A stretch of DNA of 52,637 nt from Candidatus Poribacteria bacterium (GTDB lineage: Bacteria; Poribacteria; WGA-4E; B28-G17). A model generated the notes under the pieces. It did not search any database and was not told the origin of the DNA. It was given only the letters and a program-made list of their open reading frames with translations. Shown in pieces: positions 31,289-39,322 of the stretch; position 1 is the first letter of the stretch, and every line of letters begins with the position of its first letter. The translations under genes were made by a program, and so were the position numbers. The DNA lies in the NCBI GenBank assembly GCA_021162805.1, contig JAGGXZ010000160.1:1-52637 (forward strand), read 5' to 3'.

Positions 31289-32949
31289 GATCCCGCCTCC
31301 TGGTCCTTTTGCTTCCCGCCCTTATAGCAGGATGTGCCGCCAGAATCAACCCCGTGATGATTCAGAGATCGATCTCCGACGCACAATCGGCCCTGAAAGA
31401 GGCGGAGGATGCCGGCGCATCGGAGTACGCCTACGCCGAATACACCAGAGCGAAACAGTTCCTGGATGAAGCTCTCAAGACCTCAGATCCCGTCCGCAGG
31501 CTCGATCTGGCGCGGAAAGCCTCTCTACACGCCAAAATCGCGGAGGCGAAATCGAGATATCTCTCAGCTCAAGAGAGGCTGGACGGGATCAAATCCGAAA
31601 GGGTGAAGCTGCTCATAGATAAGATGGCTGAACAGGTGGCGGAAGCCCAGGCAAGGCGATCTATAGCCGAATACAAAATGCGAAAGGCGGAAGAACGGGC
31701 CAGGATCGCCCAGGAGGAGGCCGCCGAGGCGGAAGCTAAAGCAGAGGCCGCTCAGAGGGAGATGCTCAGGAGGATCGCCCAGGGTAAGGCGGAGCTTGCC
31801 ATTGCCAAAGCCGAGCTGGCTCAGGGGGTGGCTCAGGATGTAGGAGCTGAGAGATATGCCGCGGATCTCTACGGCCAGGCATCCGTCAAATTGGATGCCG
31901 CCAAAGAAGCTCTGGCCTCGGAGAGGTTCGATGACGCTGTAAAGTTCGCCTCTGAGGCGGAGGCGAAGTTCAAGGAGGCGAGAAACTCGGCAATGACCCT
32001 CGCAAAGGCGCAAAAACGCAAGGTCGAACTCTCACAACAGCAGCTATACTCTGAAGCCTTCGCCTCGATCGGCAGGGCAGAGCTGTTGCTTCAAATGGCC
32101 CGATCCTTCAACGTCCAGAAATTCGCGCCGCAAAAGCTCAAAGATGCTCGACTGAAGCTCGATAAGGCGAAAAAGGCGATCTCAGAAAGAAAATACGATG
32201 AGGCGAGAAATATCGCCCTCGAGGCGGAGAAATCGGCGCTCGCCGCACAAAAATTGGCCCAGATCAGGTGGAGGGAGGAACAGATAAGCCTTTCAGGCGA
32301 GGAGCTCGAAGCCTTGGCGAAGGACGCCGTGTTCAAAGCCAAAACGTCGATGGACGAAAATCCGGATTTGAAGAAACTGAGCCCGGATCTATATCGAGCC
32401 GCTGATGATCTCCTCTCTCAGGCTGAAAAGGCGATCGAGGAACGGGATTATCAATCCGCCCTGGTCTTCGGATCTCAGGCTGCCGCTCTCATCGAAAACG
32501 CCAGGAGGAGATGGACGGAGCTGGAGAAGAAGGAGTCGGAGATGATCTCAAAGCTCTCCAAAATCGATAGATTCCAGGTTCTAAGGGATTCAAAGGGCAT
32601 CCTGGTCAGGATAAGCGGAGACCTGTTCGCCCCCGGTGGAAGCAATATCAACTCGAAATACAGGGGATCTCTCAGGAAACTGGCGGAGGTTCTCAAGGGA
32701 TATCCTCAGTTTACGGTTCTGATCGAAGGCCATACCGACAGCATAGGAGAAGCCGAGGATAACCTCAAGCTCTCCATCGCAAGGGCGGTGAAGTTCAGGG
32801 ATTTCTTGGTTAAACAGGGGGTCGAGGGCCCAAGGCTGATACCCATCGGCTACGGAGAATCCAGACCGATAGCTTCTAACATAAACGAGGCCGGACGGAG
32901 GAAAAACAGAAGGATAGACCTCATAATCCTCACCCGCTCTTCGCTTTGA
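31285..32949 (+). CDS. OmpA/Pal-type lipoprotein with DUF4398-like helical repeats
   Basis: The 554-residue protein has a lipobox LIAGC (C17). It has a long helical, Ala/Lys/Glu-rich region (about 25-420) made of repeated DUF4398-like helix pairs. The C-terminal OmpA-like peptidoglycan-binding domain (about 435-550) has VLIEGHTDSIGEAEDN, LSIARAVKFRDFLVKQGV and NEAGRRKNRRIDL. It would tether the outer membrane to peptidoglycan, as Pal does in the Tol-Pal system. It ends the operon, and its last 20 nt overlap the convergent M48 protease gene. Confidence 0.88.
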   Translation: MRSRLLVLLLPALIAGCAARINPVMIQRSISDAQSALKEAEDAGASEYAYAEYTRAKQFLDEALKTSDPVRRLDLARKASLHAKIAEAKSRYLSAQERLDGIKSERVKLLIDKMAEQVAEAQARRSIAEYKMRKAEERARIAQEEAAEAEAKAEAAQREMLRRIAQGKAELAIAKAELAQGVAQDVGAERYAADLYGQASVKLDAAKEALASERFDDAVKFASEAEAKFKEARNSAMTLAKAQKRKVELSQQQLYSEAFASIGRAELLLQMARSFNVQKFAPQKLKDARLKLDKAKKAISERKYDEARNIALEAEKSALAAQKLAQIRWREEQISLSGEELEALAKDAVFKAKTSMDENPDLKKLSPDLYRAADDLLSQAEKAIEERDYQSALVFGSQAAALIENARRRWTELEKKESEMISKLSKIDRFQVLRDSKGILVRISGDLFAPGGSNINSKYRGSLRKLAEVLKGYPQFTVLIEGHTDSIGEAEDNLKLSIARAVKFRDFLVKQGVEGPRLIPIGYGESRPIASNINEAGRRKNRRIDLIILTRSSL

Positions 32950-34570
32950 TCTCCCCCTTCACCTCATTTATGAGCCTCTGCAGGTTTTGTCTGACCTTTT
33001 TCTCCGAGACCATGTCACGTAATCTCTCGAAATCCTCCAGCGCCTTTTCAGGCGATCCCTCCTCATAATATATCATACCCCTCAGCAGGTAGGCCTCCTT
33101 ATAGGTGGGATCGATCGATATGGTTTTGTCCATCTCCTTCAACGCCTTATCCCACATCTTTTCCCTATGGAACTCAACCCCGCGCATGTAATGCAGATCG
33201 GCCTCCGATTCGAAAGCCGGTCCCCCGAAATTCAGAAGGACACCAAGCGCGATGGATGTGATGAAGATGGCAAGCTTCACCTCCGGCAGCATCTTCCTGA
33301 GCTCTAGCGCTTTCGGGTCTCCTATTAAAAATCTATCCACCATCTCTATTCTCTTCTCCACGGAAGGATGGGTGAGCGTCAGTTCGAAGATCCTCCTCAT
33401 GACCTTAGGCATGTAATTCAGCTCAGCCAGCTTAAGCAGGGAAACCTTGAAGCTTATGGGATCTCCGGTGACTTCCACGGAGTAGATATCGGCCTGATGC
33501 TCCAGCCGCCGGGATAGATATCTGAAGATGAGGACGAAGTAAAGGTAGAAGAAGATGAGGGTTGAGAGGGCATCTATCACGGGCCCTTCGCCCAGCAGGT
33601 CCTTCCATATCGGGGCCAGATAGGCGTAATAGAGGATCGCCGCCAGGAAATAGGTGAGCGAAAAGCCCATATATATCCACATATGTCTGTGCTTTATATG
33701 GCCGAGCTCATGAGCCACAATCGTCCTTATCTCCTCAGGGTGGAAGTTCTCCAACAGGCAATCCGTCAGGAAGATCTTTCGCGACCAGGGCAGTAGCCCT
33801 GCCACGCCGGCATTAGCTATCCTCGCCCCGCCGGTATGCCACACCATGATCTCCTTAAAAGTCACCCCTGTTTGTCGGGCTAGGTCGACGAGCATCTCCC
33901 TCAGGTGTGGATCCCGCAGTGGCGTGGCCCGCCATATCCCCTGGAGGATCTGTGGCGCTTTGATGTAGAGGGCGACTATCAGCAAAACCAAAACCAGCCA
34001 GTAAAGGTAAGGGTTATCTATGAAAAAAAGCCGAACTTGAAGAGGACAGCGGTCTATCAGGTCGTTTACGATCATGTAGGCCAAAAGCGGGAAAACGGGC
34101 AGGATCAGAAACTTCGCGTTCACAGACAGATACTCCCTCCTCCTCCACTCGCTCGTCCTTACCCTCCTTTCGACCTCATACTGCGCCGCTCTGATGAGAA
34201 GCATGCCGGCTAGAAGGGGCAGGATGGCGAATAGCTTTCTCGTATACGGGATAGGTATAAACCTTAACAGATCGTCGATAGCGAGCGGTAGCTTAAGGAG
34301 ATATACCGTCAAACCGAATCCACCGAGCAACATCAGCTCGAAGGCCAGGAACGACCGTCTGATGAGGAAAAACCTTCTAGCCGTCACCTCTTCCGTCCTT
34401 CGCGAAAGCCATCTTCCCCAGAGATACGCCAACCCGCCCGGAAGAAGCGCTAGGGCCAATCCCACCCATAGGGAGGAGCGATTCGGACTCTCCAACATCG
34501 CCAGCGTTCCCTCGTCGAAGGAGAAGAGAAAGATCAAACCGGCTATCAGGATTATGCTTACCTGTCCCAA
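32930..34570 (-). CDS. M48-family membrane metalloprotease with C-terminal TPR
   Basis: The 546-residue integral membrane protein has about six to eight hydrophobic segments. The M48 zinc site HELGH has H287, E288 and H291, and the third ligand is E357 in RRLEHQAD. A C-terminal TPR region lies at about 455-540. Relatives (HtpX/Ste24-like) cleave misfolded or lipidated membrane proteins. A TTG at 34570 after AGGAGGGG (3-nt gap) is the preferred start. The longer frame from 34717 would translate a repeat element. TPRs plus the neighbouring envelope operon suggest a quality-control role, which is inference. Confidence 0.85.
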   Translation of the reverse strand: MGQVSIILIAGLIFLFSFDEGTLAMLESPNRSSLWVGLALALLPGGLAYLWGRWLSRRTEEVTARRFFLIRRSFLAFELMLLGGFGLTVYLLKLPLAIDDLLRFIPIPYTRKLFAILPLLAGMLLIRAAQYEVERRVRTSEWRRREYLSVNAKFLILPVFPLLAYMIVNDLIDRCPLQVRLFFIDNPYLYWLVLVLLIVALYIKAPQILQGIWRATPLRDPHLREMLVDLARQTGVTFKEIMVWHTGGARIANAGVAGLLPWSRKIFLTDCLLENFHPEEIRTIVAHELGHIKHRHMWIYMGFSLTYFLAAILYYAYLAPIWKDLLGEGPVIDALSTLIFFYLYFVLIFRYLSRRLEHQADIYSVEVTGDPISFKVSLLKLAELNYMPKVMRRIFELTLTHPSVEKRIEMVDRFLIGDPKALELRKMLPEVKLAIFITSIALGVLLNFGGPAFESEADLHYMRGVEFHREKMWDKALKEMDKTISIDPTYKEAYLLRGMIYYEEGSPEKALEDFERLRDMVSEKKVRQNLQRLINEVKGEIKAKSG

Positions 34571-34599
34571 GTTCCCCTCCTGGATTATCCGATGAAAAG

Positions 34600-34660
34600 A
34601 GGTTAAGGCTGAGGTTAAGGTTGAGATTCTTCCTCTTAACCTCAACCTAAACCTTAACCT
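34600..34660. repeat. Degenerate hexamer repeat forming a hairpin (AGGTTA type)
   Basis: Units AGGTTA, AGGCTG, AGGTTA and AGGTTG (34600-34623) are followed by complementary units TTAACC, TCAACC, TAAACC and TTAACC (34637-34660). GGCTGAGGTTAAG (34607-34619) pairs with CTTAACCTCAACC (34635-34647) apart from one C-A mismatch. The tract sits in the leader of the M48 gene. Confidence 0.65.
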
Positions 34661-34685
34661 GTTTCGGGTGAGTTTTTGCGTCCTA

Positions 34686-34709
34686 CTACACTCAGTGACA
34701 ATATGAGCG
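34686..34709. repeat. Copy of the MITE-type terminal repeat
   Basis: This 24-nt stretch runs from CTACACTCA to ATATGAGCG. It matches the right end of the element at 227-408 at 19 of 24 positions without gaps, and the reverse complement of its left end at 20 of 24. No partner end is visible on the other side of the hexamer hairpin, so this looks like a truncated or one-ended relative. Confidence 0.55.
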
Positions 34710-34747
34710 ATTGTCATTTATCGTCATTTAAAAGACGGCAAGGCCAA

Positions 34748-36139
34748 TCAGGTCCCCGCTATATTTAGCGATAAAAGGATGTAAGCGAGGTTATAATCCC
34801 TCCTTCCTGGAGCATGGAAGTCGTTGTATCTTCGCCTCAGATACGGAAAGGCATCGATCAGGCACTCGTAGATCATCGGATGTCTGTTTTTGAACTCCGA
34901 CCATAACCTACCCGGCTTCTCCGTATCGGTTAGCAACTCCACATCCTCGAACCCCTCCCTTCGGCAGATCTCCTCCCACCATCTAAGCTCGTCCTCCAGC
35001 TCCCAATCCTCCCTATACATGACGGGCCATACGAAGCAGTCATCCCTTATAAGCAATCCCAGGCCATCGTCGAAGACATGTATGAGATCTATCGCCTCGA
35101 CCCAATCCCGCATCAGGGCCAAAAGGGCGAGGGGGATATCCTGGGGAACCCTGTGATAGTAGAACCTCTCTATCTCCTCCGCCATCCTGACCTCGATGAA
35201 CTTCCTGGAATCCACAAGCGAAAGGGCATCATCCCCCTCCAGGAACAGAAAGGGGACATTGCCATTTGTGACGTCCATCATCACCGGCTCATCCTCGATT
35301 CGATACAGCAGCGCCATATGCTGCCAATAATTGGTGTATTTCTTCCCGTAGGCGAAATCCCTCTCATCGATCATCTCCCTGAGCCTTTCGACGGGAAATC
35401 CCCCCCTTGCGTCAGGCCCTGCAAGCAGATATTCGGCCTCGAATCCGAACCGGTCGGAGATCATCTTCATGGCCGAGGCTTTCTCAGAGCAGATTCCCCC
35501 GTGGCCGGCGATGATGTTTTCCAGCGTCTCAGAGCCGTCCTTATATCTGATTCGATCTCCGATGAAGCGGGAGTAGAGCTCGAAGTTCGCCTCCCATATC
35601 CTCCTTCCGACGGCCTTTAGGAATTTCCTCCTAGAGTCAGCCGACCCCAGTTTCATGATCCTCGACGCCTCCGTCCCGTAGGCTGAGACCAGCGTCTTCT
35701 CGATGAAACCATCGAACAGATCCTCGTTTTTGCGCCACTTTCTGAGGTTATACCCCCGCTCGTTCAGGTTAAATATGGCGTCCGACCGATCTATCCGCAG
35801 CTCGATCAGGAGGAATCTCTCCCGCTCGGTCTGAACCAGATCAAAGGCTATCTCCTGATCCCACTCGACGGGTTCAGTTCCGTTTGACAGATAGACCCCA
35901 TCGACCGGATCGGGGAGAAGCTCACCTGATTCATCTATCTGGAAAACCCTATCCTGTATCTTGTCCGCCCAACGGATCTCATCAGCGGATATCCTCCCGC
36001 TTCGGGTGAGATCATCCACATCCGCCCGACGCAGATACTTATCCAGTAGGCCGCCGTATGTCATCGGCTCATCTTCGGAAAGGATCACGGAGAAACCCCA
36101 TCCCGTCAGTATATCCGTTATTCTGAGCACTTTCTTCAA
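34748..36139 (-). CDS. Transglutaminase-like superfamily protein
   Basis: The 463-residue protein has no clear signal peptide and looks cytosolic. A transglutaminase-like core lies in the middle: GHGGICSEKASAM provides a probable catalytic Cys, WQHMALLYRI the His and VMMDVTNGN the Asp. The flanking regions are acidic, with many Asp, Glu and Trp, and I do not recognise them. The frame starts at TTG 36139, 5 nt after the retropepsin-like gene, without a good ribosome site; GTG 36130 or ATG 36064 are alternatives. Its neighbour suggests a peptide-bond-related role. Confidence 0.7.
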   Translation of the reverse strand: MKKVLRITDILTGWGFSVILSEDEPMTYGGLLDKYLRRADVDDLTRSGRISADEIRWADKIQDRVFQIDESGELLPDPVDGVYLSNGTEPVEWDQEIAFDLVQTERERFLLIELRIDRSDAIFNLNERGYNLRKWRKNEDLFDGFIEKTLVSAYGTEASRIMKLGSADSRRKFLKAVGRRIWEANFELYSRFIGDRIRYKDGSETLENIIAGHGGICSEKASAMKMISDRFGFEAEYLLAGPDARGGFPVERLREMIDERDFAYGKKYTNYWQHMALLYRIEDEPVMMDVTNGNVPFLFLEGDDALSLVDSRKFIEVRMAEEIERFYYHRVPQDIPLALLALMRDWVEAIDLIHVFDDGLGLLIRDDCFVWPVMYREDWELEDELRWWEEICRREGFEDVELLTDTEKPGRLWSEFKNRHPMIYECLIDAFPYLRRRYNDFHAPGRRDYNLAYILLSLNIAGT

Positions 36140-36144
36140 CTTTT

Positions 36145-36717
36145 CTAATCCTCGGCTTTGGTCGGATCTATCAGAAACCCCTTTAGATCCCTTCTGCCTA
36201 TTATCATCGGGTATCTCAGATTGCCTCTATCGGCGATCGTGACGGCCGATCTGATCCTAACGCCGGCCAAGTAAAACGTCAGAGGAACTTTTATCCTGAG
36301 CGTTGTGCCATTTGAGCTGTAGACGAAGACCGCCTCGATGATATCCGGATGTTTCGCCAATTTCCTCTTGATCCCCTTCGCCCTCAACTCCCTGACCTCC
36401 CTTCTCGTCAGGGTTCTCCTCAGCCCGAAGCTTTTGTAATATTCGATGGCATCTCTAAACCCCAGTTTGAGAGCCAGCCTCTCATCTATGGAGCTGGAAT
36501 AGGCACCGGTATCTATTCTGGCCTTCACCTTGATGCTTTCACGGGAATCCCTGGACAGAATCTCCACGGTCTCAACCGGTCCGAGCACGCGATAGCGGCG
36601 GAGACAACCGTCAAGGGAGATGAGGACGAGGAGGATCAGGAGTGATGAGATCCATCTATTCGGAAGGCGTGCCCGCCCAGAGAGCTCCCCTCTGCAAAAG
36701 CAGCTTGAACATCTCAT
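36145..36717 (-). CDS. RimK-associated retropepsin-like aspartic peptidase, probable lipoprotein
   Basis: The 190-residue product has a hydrophobic segment ending SLDGC, a likely lipobox. The following domain belongs to the retropepsin-like family often labelled ATP-dependent zinc protease or RimK/LysX-associated. It has KARIDTGAYSSSID with the catalytic DTG, LKLGF, VKVPLTF-like strand IKVPLTFYL and MIIGRRDLKGF. The start is uncertain because the upstream part overlaps the ThuA gene. ATG 36717 is the best ATG but leaves a long n-region before the hydrophobic core. It is followed closely by the transglutaminase-like gene. Confidence 0.75.
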   Translation of the reverse strand: MRCSSCFCRGELSGRARLPNRWISSLLILLVLISLDGCLRRYRVLGPVETVEILSRDSRESIKVKARIDTGAYSSSIDERLALKLGFRDAIEYYKSFGLRRTLTRREVRELRAKGIKRKLAKHPDIIEAVFVYSSNGTTLRIKVPLTFYLAGVRIRSAVTIADRGNLRYPMIIGRRDLKGFLIDPTKAED

Positions 36718-37279
36718 GTTGACACGCCTTTGGGTCATGCCCCAATGCCAGATAAAAGACCCTTCCCTTGCCCCAGGATTTCGTCCAGGCAACCGGCATC
36801 GCCTTACCCCTATAGAGCGCCGTGCATAACACATTCACGCGCGGGTCATAGTCCAGGATATACTGTTCATCGGTGACCATGAACTCGTCCATCCCTTTCG
36901 TTATAGGATGTTCGGGATCGACGACGCTCACCTGATATTGTCTGTATCGAGGATGCGTAACGAAGTGTCCACCGACCATCGCCCGATATTCGGGACATCC
37001 TCTGAAGGAATCGGCCGCGGAGTGTATCCCGACGTACCCCTTGCCGGACGCCACCCAGTTGAGCAGGCCGTTTTTCTGCTCATCGGTTATCGTCCCCACG
37101 GTGTAGTAGAAGACGATCAGATCATACGGATCCAGCGCCTTCAGCACGTCGAGATCCTCCTCCATATAGGTGATATCGAACTCCTCCCTCTCGGAGAGGA
37201 TCTCCCTTATAGCCTTACCACATCCCTTAAAATCGTGTATCTGTCCCCCGGCGAAGACGAGGGTCTTTATCCTTTCCAT
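36656..37279 (-). CDS. ThuA-like domain protein
   Basis: The 207-residue protein is a ThuA (trehalose-utilisation) type, class I glutamine amidotransferase-like fold. Visible family features are VFAGGQIHDF near the N-terminus, DLIVFYYT, the segment GKGYVGIHSAADSF, MVGGHFVTHP, and the end GRVFYLALGHD. ThuA-like proteins in many phyla occur with sugar-metabolism genes; their activity remains unclear. AAGGGGAG precedes the ATG, and its own promoter lies at 37316-37344. Confidence 0.88.
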   Translation of the reverse strand: MERIKTLVFAGGQIHDFKGCGKAIREILSEREEFDITYMEEDLDVLKALDPYDLIVFYYTVGTITDEQKNGLLNWVASGKGYVGIHSAADSFRGCPEYRAMVGGHFVTHPRYRQYQVSVVDPEHPITKGMDEFMVTDEQYILDYDPRVNVLCTALYRGKAMPVAWTKSWGKGRVFYLALGHDPKACQHEMFKLLLQRGALWAGTPSE

Positions 37280-37315
37280 CTCAGCTCCCCTTATCTTGAC
37301 GTTTTGCAGGATATC

Positions 37316-37344
37316 ATTCTACCATAGATCGCCGCGTTGATCAA
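37316..37344 (-). promoter_or_regulatory. Promoter of the ThuA/retropepsin/transglutaminase operon
   Basis: On the minus strand TTGATC (37344-37339), a 17-bp spacer and TAGAAT (37321-37316), 37 bp before the ThuA ATG. It is divergent from the aldehyde oxidoreductase promoter that begins 8 bp away. Confidence 0.55.
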
Positions 37345-37351
37345 TGAGGAA

Positions 37352-37380
37352 TTGACCTGACCGCTGAATCCTGATATACT
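37352..37380 (+). promoter_or_regulatory. Promoter of the aldehyde ferredoxin oxidoreductase gene
   Basis: TTGACC (37352-37357), a 17-bp spacer and TATACT (37375-37380), 34 bp before the ATG. A strong GGAGGAGG ribosome site is at 37404-37411. Confidence 0.65.
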
Positions 37381-37414
37381 TTGATATACCGAACGACCTT
37401 ATGGGAGGAGGAAT

Positions 37415-39301
37415 ATGGGATACGGATATTGGGGAAAAGTTCTAAGGATTGATCTCAGCTCGGGCAGGATCGAGGTTGAGACGCCTGACCCGATCATATA
37501 CAGGAGATATCTCGGAGGAAGTGCTTTCGGTCTTCACTACCTTCTGAAGGAGCTTAAGCCCGGGATAGATCCGCTCTCTCCCCAAAACATGCTCATATTC
37601 ACCAGCAGCGTTCTGGGGGGCACCCCTCTGCCGGGGGCTACAAGGCTGAGCGTTCTGGGGAAATCACCCCTTACCGGAGGTCTGGGAGAGACGGAGGCAG
37701 GGGGATGGTTCGCACCTGAGCTCAAAAGGGCCGGCTTCGATGCCATCATCATCAGAGGCAGATCGGACAGGCCGGTCTATCTCTGGATAAAGGACGGCAA
37801 GGCGGAGATTCGAGACGCATCACACCTGTGGGGGAAGCTCACGGGTGAGGTTTCGGATATCCTCAAGGAGGAGCTGGGGGATAATCGCGTCAGGATAGCG
37901 CAGATCGGCCCTGGCGGGGAGAAGCTGGTTCGATATGCCGGGATAGTTAACGAGCTCCATCACTTTAACGGTCGAACCGGCATGGGAGCGGTTATGGGTT
38001 CCAAAAACCTGCGCGCTATAGCCGTCCGCGGCACACAGGAGGTGCCGATGTATGATCCCGAAAAGGCCAGGGAGATCGTACGATGGTTCGTTCGGGAGTA
38101 TTACAAGCCCCAACCCGGCGATATGCATGACCTGGGGACGTCCAGGATAGTCAAACCGCTCAGCGATACAGGCATACTGCCCACGCGTAACTTCCGCGAG
38201 GGCTCTTTCGAAGGGGCAGAACAGATCAGCGGGGAGAGAATGAGGGATACGATCCTGATAAGACGGGGCACCTGCTACGCCTGTCCGATAGCGTGTAAGC
38301 GGGTTGTCAAGGTCGATGAAGGTCCGTTCAAGGTCGATCCGAAATACGGCGGACCGGAATACGAGACCGTCGCCTCGATGGGATCGCTGTGCGGTGTGAG
38401 CGATCTGAGGGCTATCGCTAAGGCGAATGAGATATGCAGCAAATACGCCGTCGACACGATCTCATGTGGCGTCTCCATAGCGTTCGCTATGGAATGTTAT
38501 GAGAACGGGATCCTGACCAAGGAGGACACGGGGGGTTTAGATCTGAGGTTTGGAAACGCCGAGGCATTGGTGAAGATGGTCGAGATGATCTGCAGACGTG
38601 AGGGATTGGGGGATATTCTGGCCGAAGGCGTCAAGCGAGCTGCCGAGAAGATAGGTAAAGGCGCCGAGAGATTCGCCATGCACGTTAAGGGGCAGGAGGT
38701 TCCGATGCACGAGCCGCGCGGCAAGAAATCGCTCGCATTGGCATATTCGACTTCCCCAACCGGCGCCGATCACATGGAAGCACCGCATGACCCCGCCCTT
38801 GAAAATCTCGGCCCCGAGGCCGGCGATCCTCTTGAGCCCTTGGGATTGATAGAGCCGATGCCATCCCTGGAGTTCACCCCGCGTAAGGTTAAAGCCTATT
38901 ACTACTGCCAGATCCTCTGGAACCTCTACAACTGCATCGATATGTGCGATTTCGTCGGCGTGCCGCTTGGTCCCTTCCCGATAAACAAACTCGTCGAATA
39001 CACGCGGGCGGTGACGGGATGGGATACCTCATTGTGGGAGCTGATGAAGGTCGGTGAGAGGGCCGCCACAATGGCGAGGATCTTCAACTTCCGAGAGGGA
39101 TTCACCAGGGAGGACGACACGCTGCCCGAAAGGCTGTTCCAGGGGCTCGAGGGCGGAACGCTCAAGGGAGAGAAAATAGATAAGGAGAAATTCGAAGAGC
39201 TTCTCGAGCTGTTCTATCAGATGTACGGCTGGGATCCGAAGACCGGATTCCCGACAAGGGGAAAACTGGCAGAGCTGGATCTCCTGTGGGCGGTGGAGTG
39301 A
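37415..39301 (+). CDS. Aldehyde ferredoxin oxidoreductase family tungsten/molybdopterin enzyme
   Basis: The 628-residue oxidoreductase probably oxidises aldehydes to acids with ferredoxin as acceptor, using a tungsto-bispterin cofactor and one [4Fe-4S] cluster. Family features in order: an N-terminal segment GYWGKVLRIDLSSG, YLGGSAFG, the pterin-binding NGRTGMGAVMGSKNLRA, the cluster motif CYACPIAC, and a late Cys in CIDMCDFVG as the fourth ligand. Length is normal. It is monocistronic, with its own promoter and a hairpin at the stop. Tungsten enzymes of this kind are oxygen-sensitive, pointing to an anaerobic host. Confidence 0.92.
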   Translation: MGYGYWGKVLRIDLSSGRIEVETPDPIIYRRYLGGSAFGLHYLLKELKPGIDPLSPQNMLIFTSSVLGGTPLPGATRLSVLGKSPLTGGLGETEAGGWFAPELKRAGFDAIIIRGRSDRPVYLWIKDGKAEIRDASHLWGKLTGEVSDILKEELGDNRVRIAQIGPGGEKLVRYAGIVNELHHFNGRTGMGAVMGSKNLRAIAVRGTQEVPMYDPEKAREIVRWFVREYYKPQPGDMHDLGTSRIVKPLSDTGILPTRNFREGSFEGAEQISGERMRDTILIRRGTCYACPIACKRVVKVDEGPFKVDPKYGGPEYETVASMGSLCGVSDLRAIAKANEICSKYAVDTISCGVSIAFAMECYENGILTKEDTGGLDLRFGNAEALVKMVEMICRREGLGDILAEGVKRAAEKIGKGAERFAMHVKGQEVPMHEPRGKKSLALAYSTSPTGADHMEAPHDPALENLGPEAGDPLEPLGLIEPMPSLEFTPRKVKAYYYCQILWNLYNCIDMCDFVGVPLGPFPINKLVEYTRAVTGWDTSLWELMKVGERAATMARIFNFREGFTREDDTLPERLFQGLEGGTLKGEKIDKEKFEELLELFYQMYGWDPKTGFPTRGKLAELDLLWAVE

Positions 39302-39310
39302 TACCGCCCA
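39287..39310 (+). terminator. 8-bp hairpin spanning the aldehyde oxidoreductase stop
   Basis: TGGGCGGT (39287-39294) pairs perfectly with ACCGCCCA (39303-39310) around an 8-nt loop holding the stop codon. The tail CCTTCTTATG is only partly T-rich, so termination may be weak. Confidence 0.5.
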
Positions 39311-39322
39311 CCTTCTTATGTG

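Larger units (their letters stand above)
34571..34747. other. Repeat-filled gap upstream of the M48 protease
   Basis: The 177-bp gap between the protease start and the transglutaminase-like gene holds a hexamer repeat hairpin (34600-34660), a copy of the MITE-type terminal repeat (34686-34709), and a doubled T-Y-GTCATTTA motif (34711-34731). No clear promoter for the protease was found. Confidence 0.55.

Noticed and set aside
34571-34717. N-terminal extension of the M48 protease to 34717
   Set aside because: The extra residues translate the hexamer repeat and the MITE-type end; a TTG with a strong AGGAGGGG site at 34570 fits better.
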